From the NCBI GenBank assembly GCA_947631725.1, contig CANRML010000040.1, positions 1 to 11,065 on the forward strand: a DNA stretch of 11,065 nt, written 5' to 3'. Position 1 is the stretch's first letter. Every line of letters begins with the position of its first letter. A program made the translations under genes and the position numbers. Source of the stretch: an uncultured Clostridia bacterium. GTDB lineage: Bacteria; Bacillota; Clostridia; TANB77; CAG-508. This document shows positions 6,905-11,065 of this stretch, piece by piece. Under the pieces are notes generated by a model. It was given only the letters and a program-made list of their open reading frames with translations. It made no database searches and was not told the DNA's origin.

Positions 6905-8296
6905 ATGGATATATATTTAAGTAATACTTTATCAAAACAAAAAGAACTTTTTAAACCAATTAGTGAAGAAGAAATAAAAATATATTCTTGTGGACCAACT
7001 GTGTATAAAGATGCAACAATTGGGAATATGAGAACAAATATCTTTCAAGATGTTTTAAGAAAAATGTTAGAGTATAACGGATACAAAATAAAGCAAGTAA
7101 TGAACATAACCGATGTTGGACATCTTGTATCAGATGGTGATGAAGGGGAAGACAAAATGATAAAATCTGCAAGAGAAGAACACAAATCACCATTAGAGAT
7201 TGCTAAATATTATACAGATAAATATTTCCAAGATTTAGAAGATTTAAATATTGAAATGCCAGAGATTATTTGTAAAGCAACAGACCATATTCAAGACATG
7301 CTTGAATATGTAAAAGAACTTATGGAAAAAGGTTATGCTTATGAAACTTCAACAGCAATCTATTTTGATATTTCTAAACTTGATAAATATCCAATATTAT
7401 CAAACCATAATTTAGAAGAACAAAAAGCAGGTGCAAGAGTAGAAATAGATAAAGAAAAAAGAAGTCCATATGATTTTGCTTTATGGATAAAAGCACCTGA
7501 AAACCATTTAATGAAATGGGATAGCCCTTGGGGACCAAGCTATCCTGGATGGCATATAGAATGTTCTGCAATGGGACAAAAATATTTAGGAGAACAATTT
7601 GATATTCATACAGGTGGAATAGATTTAATACCAACACATCATGAAAACGAAATAGCACAAAGTAAAGGAAAATGTGGAAAAATCCCAGCAAATTATTGGA
7701 TACATGGAGAATATTTGTTAATAAATGGTGGAAAAATGTCAAAAAGTTTAGGAAATGTATATTTACTAAAAGATATTAAAGAAAAAGGATATGATCCATT
7801 AGTATATAAACTATTTTGCTATTCTTGCCATTATAAAAATAAATTAAATTTTACATGGGAAGGTATGGAAGCAACTTCAAAATCATTAGAAAGATTACGC
7901 AATAGTTATCAAACACATCTAAATGGAGAAGATGTATTAAATGAAGAAGATAAGAAAAAATTATTAGAATTAGAAAACAACTTTCATAAATCCATAAATG
8001 ATGATATGAATATGCCATTAGCATTAAGCTTCGTTTGGGAGACAGCTAAATTTCCAAAAAAATCAAAAGATGTTGCAGAGATTTTAGCTAAGTTTGATAC
8101 AGTCCTAGGAATAAAAATAGATAAACAAGAAAAGGACCAAGAAATACCACAAGAAATATTAGACCTAGTAGAAGAAAGACAAAAAGCAAGAAATGAAAAA
8201 GATTGGGAAAAGTCAGATATATTAAGAGATAAAATTCAAAAATTAGGATATGAAGTAAAAGACACCAAAGAAGGAGCAGAAATTTTAAAAGTATAG
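6905..8296 (+). CDS. cysS: Cysteine--tRNA ligase (CysRS), variant HIGH motif
   Basis: This class I synthetase charges tRNA-Cys in the cytoplasm. The 463 residues include the cysteine-binding zinc site: C29 in CGPTVY, C220 in GWHIECSAMG, H245 and E249 in THHENE, with the same spacing as E. coli CysRS (C28, C209, H234, E238). KMSKS is intact at 277-281. The HIGH motif reads T38-I-G-N41. The last position is often Asn in CysRS, but Thr in place of the first His is unusual. The segments NITDVGHLVSDGDEGEDKM (68-86 by key residues), FALWIKAPENH and KWDSPWGPSYPGWH resemble CysRS sequences I associate with archaea and CPR bacteria more than with Bacillus, so old transfer is possible. The ribosome site GGAGG (6895-6899) is 5 bases before ATG. 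No T-box is present: only 60 bases separate it from the PBP gene. galE follows after 11 bases. Confidence 0.96.
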   Translation: MDIYLSNTLSKQKELFKPISEEEIKIYSCGPTVYKDATIGNMRTNIFQDVLRKMLEYNGYKIKQVMNITDVGHLVSDGDEGEDKMIKSAREEHKSPLEIAKYYTDKYFQDLEDLNIEMPEIICKATDHIQDMLEYVKELMEKGYAYETSTAIYFDISKLDKYPILSNHNLEEQKAGARVEIDKEKRSPYDFALWIKAPENHLMKWDSPWGPSYPGWHIECSAMGQKYLGEQFDIHTGGIDLIPTHHENEIAQSKGKCGKIPANYWIHGEYLLINGGKMSKSLGNVYLLKDIKEKGYDPLVYKLFCYSCHYKNKLNFTWEGMEATSKSLERLRNSYQTHLNGEDVLNEEDKKKLLELENNFHKSINDDMNMPLALSFVWETAKFPKKSKDVAEILAKFDTVLGIKIDKQEKDQEIPQEILDLVEERQKARNEKDWEKSDILRDKIQKLGYEVKDTKEGAEILKV

Positions 8297-8307
8297 GAGG
8301 AAAAAAC

Positions 8308-9315
8308 ATGGCAGTATTATTACCAGGTGGGGCAGGATATATAGGTAGTCACACAGCTGTAGAATTATTAAATGCAGGGAAGGAAATTGTAATTATAGAT
8401 AATTATTCAAATAGTAAGCCAGAAGTCTTAGAAGAAATAAAAAAAATTACAGGAAAAGACTTTAAAGTATATAAAATGGATTACAGAGATAAAGAAAAAT
8501 TGGAAAAAGTATTCCAAGAAAACAAAATAGATGCAGTTATCAATTTTGCAGGATTTAAAGCAGTAGGAGAATCTGTTCAAAAACCATTAGAGTATTATGA
8601 TAATAATATTGGTGGAGCAGTTGCCTTATTAGAAACAATGAAAAAATATGGAGTAAATAAATTCATATTTAGTTCATCTGCTACTGTATATGGAGATCCA
8701 GAAACTATTCCTATTACAGAAGACTGCAAAACAGGAGGAACTACAAATCCATATGGTACTACAAAATTATTTATTGAACAAATTTTAAAAGATACATATG
8801 CATCTGATAATAATTGGGATATATGTATTTTAAGATACTTTAATCCAGTAGGAGCACATGAAAGTGGAAGAATTGGAGAAGAACCTCAAGGAATTCCAAA
8901 TAATTTGATGCCATATATTGTAAGAGTAGCGGCAGGTAAATTAGAACAATTATCTGTTTTTGGAAATGACTATAATACTCCTGACGGAACAGGTGTAAGA
9001 GACTATATTCATGTAGTAGATTTAGCAAAAGGACATGTATTAGCATTAGAAAAATTAGAGGAGAAGCAAAAAGGACTATATATATATAACTTAGGAACAG
9101 GAACAGGATATAGTGTTTTAGATATGGTAAAGGCTTTTGAAAATGCAACAGGAAAAAAAGTACCATATAAAATAGCACCAAGGAGACCAGGAGATATTGC
9201 AACATGTTATGCTGATCCTAAAAAAGCAAAAGAAGAATTGGGATGGGAAGCAACAAAAACATTAGAAGATATGTGTAAAGATTCATGGAACTATATAAAT
9301 AGCCGAAAGGATTGA
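8308..9315 (+). CDS. galE: UDP-glucose/UDP-hexose 4-epimerase
   Basis: GalE interconverts UDP-glucose and UDP-galactose (and, in many bacteria, UDP-GlcNAc and UDP-GalNAc) with tightly bound NAD+. The 335-residue protein is close to E. coli GalE (338). The Rossmann GGAGYIG is at 7-13, though the usual Thr before it is Pro6. The catalytic set S124, Y149 and K153 (in SSSATVYG and NPYGTTK) falls at the same numbers as in E. coli. C300, in RRPGDIATCYAD, aligns with E. coli Tyr299. A small residue here opens the sugar pocket, so GlcNAc/GalNAc epimerisation is predicted; this is inference from studied homologs. AGGAGG (8295-8300) overlaps the cysS stop and lies 7 bases before ATG, so the two genes are surely one unit. 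The product would feed cell-surface polysaccharide or teichoic acid synthesis. The stop is TGA. Nearby sugar genes are absent. Confidence 0.95.
   Translation: MAVLLPGGAGYIGSHTAVELLNAGKEIVIIDNYSNSKPEVLEEIKKITGKDFKVYKMDYRDKEKLEKVFQENKIDAVINFAGFKAVGESVQKPLEYYDNNIGGAVALLETMKKYGVNKFIFSSSATVYGDPETIPITEDCKTGGTTNPYGTTKLFIEQILKDTYASDNNWDICILRYFNPVGAHESGRIGEEPQGIPNNLMPYIVRVAAGKLEQLSVFGNDYNTPDGTGVRDYIHVVDLAKGHVLALEKLEEKQKGLYIYNLGTGTGYSVLDMVKAFENATGKKVPYKIAPRRPGDIATCYADPKKAKEELGWEATKTLEDMCKDSWNYINSRKD
9306..9311 (+). promoter_or_regulatory. Ribosome binding site that decides the argS start
   Basis: AAAGGA lies inside the last codons of galE, 9 bases before ATG 9321. An in-frame TTG at 9312 would be immediately next to this site and is too close to use it, so the ATG, two codons after the galE stop, is preferred. 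The two genes would then be separated by 5 bases, which suits translational coupling. Confidence 0.7.
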
Positions 9316-9320
9316 TAGAA

Positions 9321-11027
9321 ATGATAGACTTTAAGCAAGAAATAGCAAATATAATTTCAAAAGCAGTAGAAATAGATGCAAAAGAATTAAAAGAATATAT
9401 TGAAATACCAAAAGATGTAAAAAATGGAGATTATGCATTTCCTTGCTTTAGACTTGCTAAGGAATTAAAAAAAGCACCTCCAGCTATAGCTGAGGAGCTA
9501 AAAGAAAAAATTAAAATAAATGAGGAACTTATTGAAAAAATAGAAATAGTAGGAGGATACTTAAACTTCTATATTTCAACAACTAAACTAACTGAAGAAG
9601 TATTAAATGAAATTGCAAAACAACCTAAATATGGTGCAAATGAAATAGGAAAAGGAAAAAACATTGTAATAGACTATTCAGCACCTAATATAGCAAAGCC
9701 ATTTCACATTGGACATTTGCGTTCAACAGTAATAGGTGCAGCATTATATAACATATATAAATATTTAGGATATAATGTTACTGGAATTAATCATTTAGGA
9801 GATTATGGAACACAGTTTGGAAAATTGATTGAAGGATATAGGTTGTGGGGAGATGAATATGATATTGATAAATCTCCTATTGAAGAATTAACAAAAATAT
9901 ATATCAGAATAAATCAATTATGCAAAGAAGACGAAAATGTTTTACAAGCTTGTCGTGACAATTTCAAAAAATTAGAAGATGGAGACGAATATTGTGTTTC
10001 TTTGTGGACAAAGTTTAGAGAATTAAGCCTAAAAGAATTTCAAAAAGTGTATGATTTATTGGGAAGTAAGTTTGATTCTTGGAACGGAGAAGCATTTTAT
10101 TCTGATAAAATGCCAGAAGTTATTAGCATACTTGAAAAAACAGGAAAATTGATTGAATCACAAGGAGCAAGAATTGTAGATTTAGAAGATAAAGGAATAA
10201 GTACACCTTGTATAATTGAAAAAACAAATGGTTCAACAACATATGCTACAAGAGATTTAGCTGCCATATTATATAGGGCTAGAAACTATGACTTTGACAA
10301 AGCTTTGTATGTTACTTCATATGAGCAAGTATTACACTTTAAACAAGTTTTTGAAGTAGCAAAATTATTAGGCTTAGATGAAAAATATATAAAAGGATTA
10401 GAGCATGTGCCATTTGGGATGGTATTATTACCAACAGGAAAAATGTCTACAAGAGAAGGAAATATTGTAAAATTAGAAGACCTATTAGAAGAAGCTATAT
10501 CAAGAGCTAAAGAAATAATAGAACAAAAAAATCCAAGTCTGCCAAACAAAGATGAGATAAGTAAAAAAGTTGGAATTGGTGCAGTTATATTTAATGATCT
10601 AGCTAATAGCCGTGTTAAAGATGAGATATTTGATTGGAATCAAATATTAAACTTCCAAGGAGAAACAGGACCATATATTCAATATACTTATGTACGTACA
10701 CAAAGTGTATTAGAAAAAACAGGAAATGTAGAAATAGACACTGTAAAAGCAGAACTATTACAAGATATTTATTCACAAAATATTATAAAGTTATTATATA
10801 ATTTTACAGATATTTTAGAGCAAGTAACAGAAAAAAATGAGCCTTCAATTTTATCACGTTATTTGATAGAATTATCAAAAGCCTATAGTGCTTTCTATAA
10901 TGAAAATAAAATTATGGTAGAAGATGTTGACTTGAAAAATAGTAGAATATATTTAACATATGCAGTAGGAAAAGTATTAAAAACAGGAGCAAATTTACTA
11001 GGAATTGAAATGCCAGATAAAATGTAA
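9321..11027 (+). CDS. argS: Arginine--tRNA ligase (ArgRS)
   Basis: ArgRS charges tRNA-Arg and, unlike most class I synthetases, needs tRNA to activate its amino acid. From ATG 9321 the protein has 568 residues, a normal length. Residues 1-90 form the N-terminal Add1 tRNA-elbow domain. The catalytic domain carries SAPNIAKPFHIGHLRST, with HIGH at 129-132, and GINHLGDYGTQFGKLI after it. KMSTREG at 374-380 is the usual ArgRS form of the KMSKS loop. The DALR anticodon-binding domain begins at about GPYIQYTYVRTQS and runs to the typical C-terminus LLGIEMPDKM. Starting at TTG 9312 would add three residues; the ribosome site spacing argues against it. The gene directly follows galE, so cysS, galE and argS look like one transcript. 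No T-box fits before it. After the TAA, the last 38 bases of the window show no gene or clear hairpin. Confidence 0.97.
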   Translation: MIDFKQEIANIISKAVEIDAKELKEYIEIPKDVKNGDYAFPCFRLAKELKKAPPAIAEELKEKIKINEELIEKIEIVGGYLNFYISTTKLTEEVLNEIAKQPKYGANEIGKGKNIVIDYSAPNIAKPFHIGHLRSTVIGAALYNIYKYLGYNVTGINHLGDYGTQFGKLIEGYRLWGDEYDIDKSPIEELTKIYIRINQLCKEDENVLQACRDNFKKLEDGDEYCVSLWTKFRELSLKEFQKVYDLLGSKFDSWNGEAFYSDKMPEVISILEKTGKLIESQGARIVDLEDKGISTPCIIEKTNGSTTYATRDLAAILYRARNYDFDKALYVTSYEQVLHFKQVFEVAKLLGLDEKYIKGLEHVPFGMVLLPTGKMSTREGNIVKLEDLLEEAISRAKEIIEQKNPSLPNKDEISKKVGIGAVIFNDLANSRVKDEIFDWNQILNFQGETGPYIQYTYVRTQSVLEKTGNVEIDTVKAELLQDIYSQNIIKLLYNFTDILEQVTEKNEPSILSRYLIELSKAYSAFYNENKIMVEDVDLKNSRIYLTYAVGKVLKTGANLLGIEMPDKM

Positions 11028-11065
11028 AAAGATAAATAAATACTAAAGATAAAAAGAAAATAAAA

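Noticed and set aside
9312..9320. TTG start for argS overlapping the galE stop
   Set aside because: The AAAGGA site is adjacent to TTG, leaving no spacing, and is 9 bases from ATG 9321.

Overview
The window is an AT-rich stretch (roughly 30% GC by eye) packed with genes, all on the + strand. Features suggesting a low-GC member of the Bacillota, most likely an uncultured Clostridia-type organism, are the strong GGAGG-type ribosome sites, AGA as the main arginine codon, the order infB-rbfA-nrnA-truB, and a Gram-positive-type class A penicillin-binding protein with a cysteine-bearing tail. TGA serves as a stop (galE) and tryptophan is TGG, so the code looks standard. The species cannot be named from the sequence.

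Left part (1-3242): the end of a translation and RNA-maturation operon. It holds the 3' part of infB (initiation factor IF-2), rbfA (30S maturation), nrnA (DHH/DHHA1 nanoRNA/pAp phosphoesterase) and truB (tRNA pseudouridine-55 synthase). As written, truB is broken by a single extra base at codon 54. Both halves are otherwise intact and well conserved. The break lies exactly at the only in-frame CGG codon I could find in the window.

Middle (3241-6844): a terminator-like hairpin that contains the ribosome site of the next gene; an unrecognised 282-residue protein with a Rossmann-like alpha/beta pattern; a short regulatory region with a plausible sigma-A promoter and a perfect 9+9 bp palindrome; and a bifunctional class A PBP (transglycosylase plus transpeptidase) whose outer C-terminal part carries paired cysteine repeats and a Thr/Asn/Pro tail.

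Right part (6845-11065): a 10-bp hairpin, then cysS, galE and argS close together and probably co-transcribed. CysS has Thr in place of the first His of its HIGH motif and an archaeal/CPR-like middle region. GalE has Cys at the position that controls acceptance of N-acetylated sugars. The argS start is best moved to the ATG at 9321.

Most of the window is housekeeping sequence. I see no mobile element, CRISPR array, tRNA, rRNA, T-box or riboswitch, and no clear new multi-gene system. The points that deserve a second look are the truB frameshift site, the palindrome before the PBP gene, the hairpin that masks a ribosome site, the unknown 282-residue protein and the variant CysRS.
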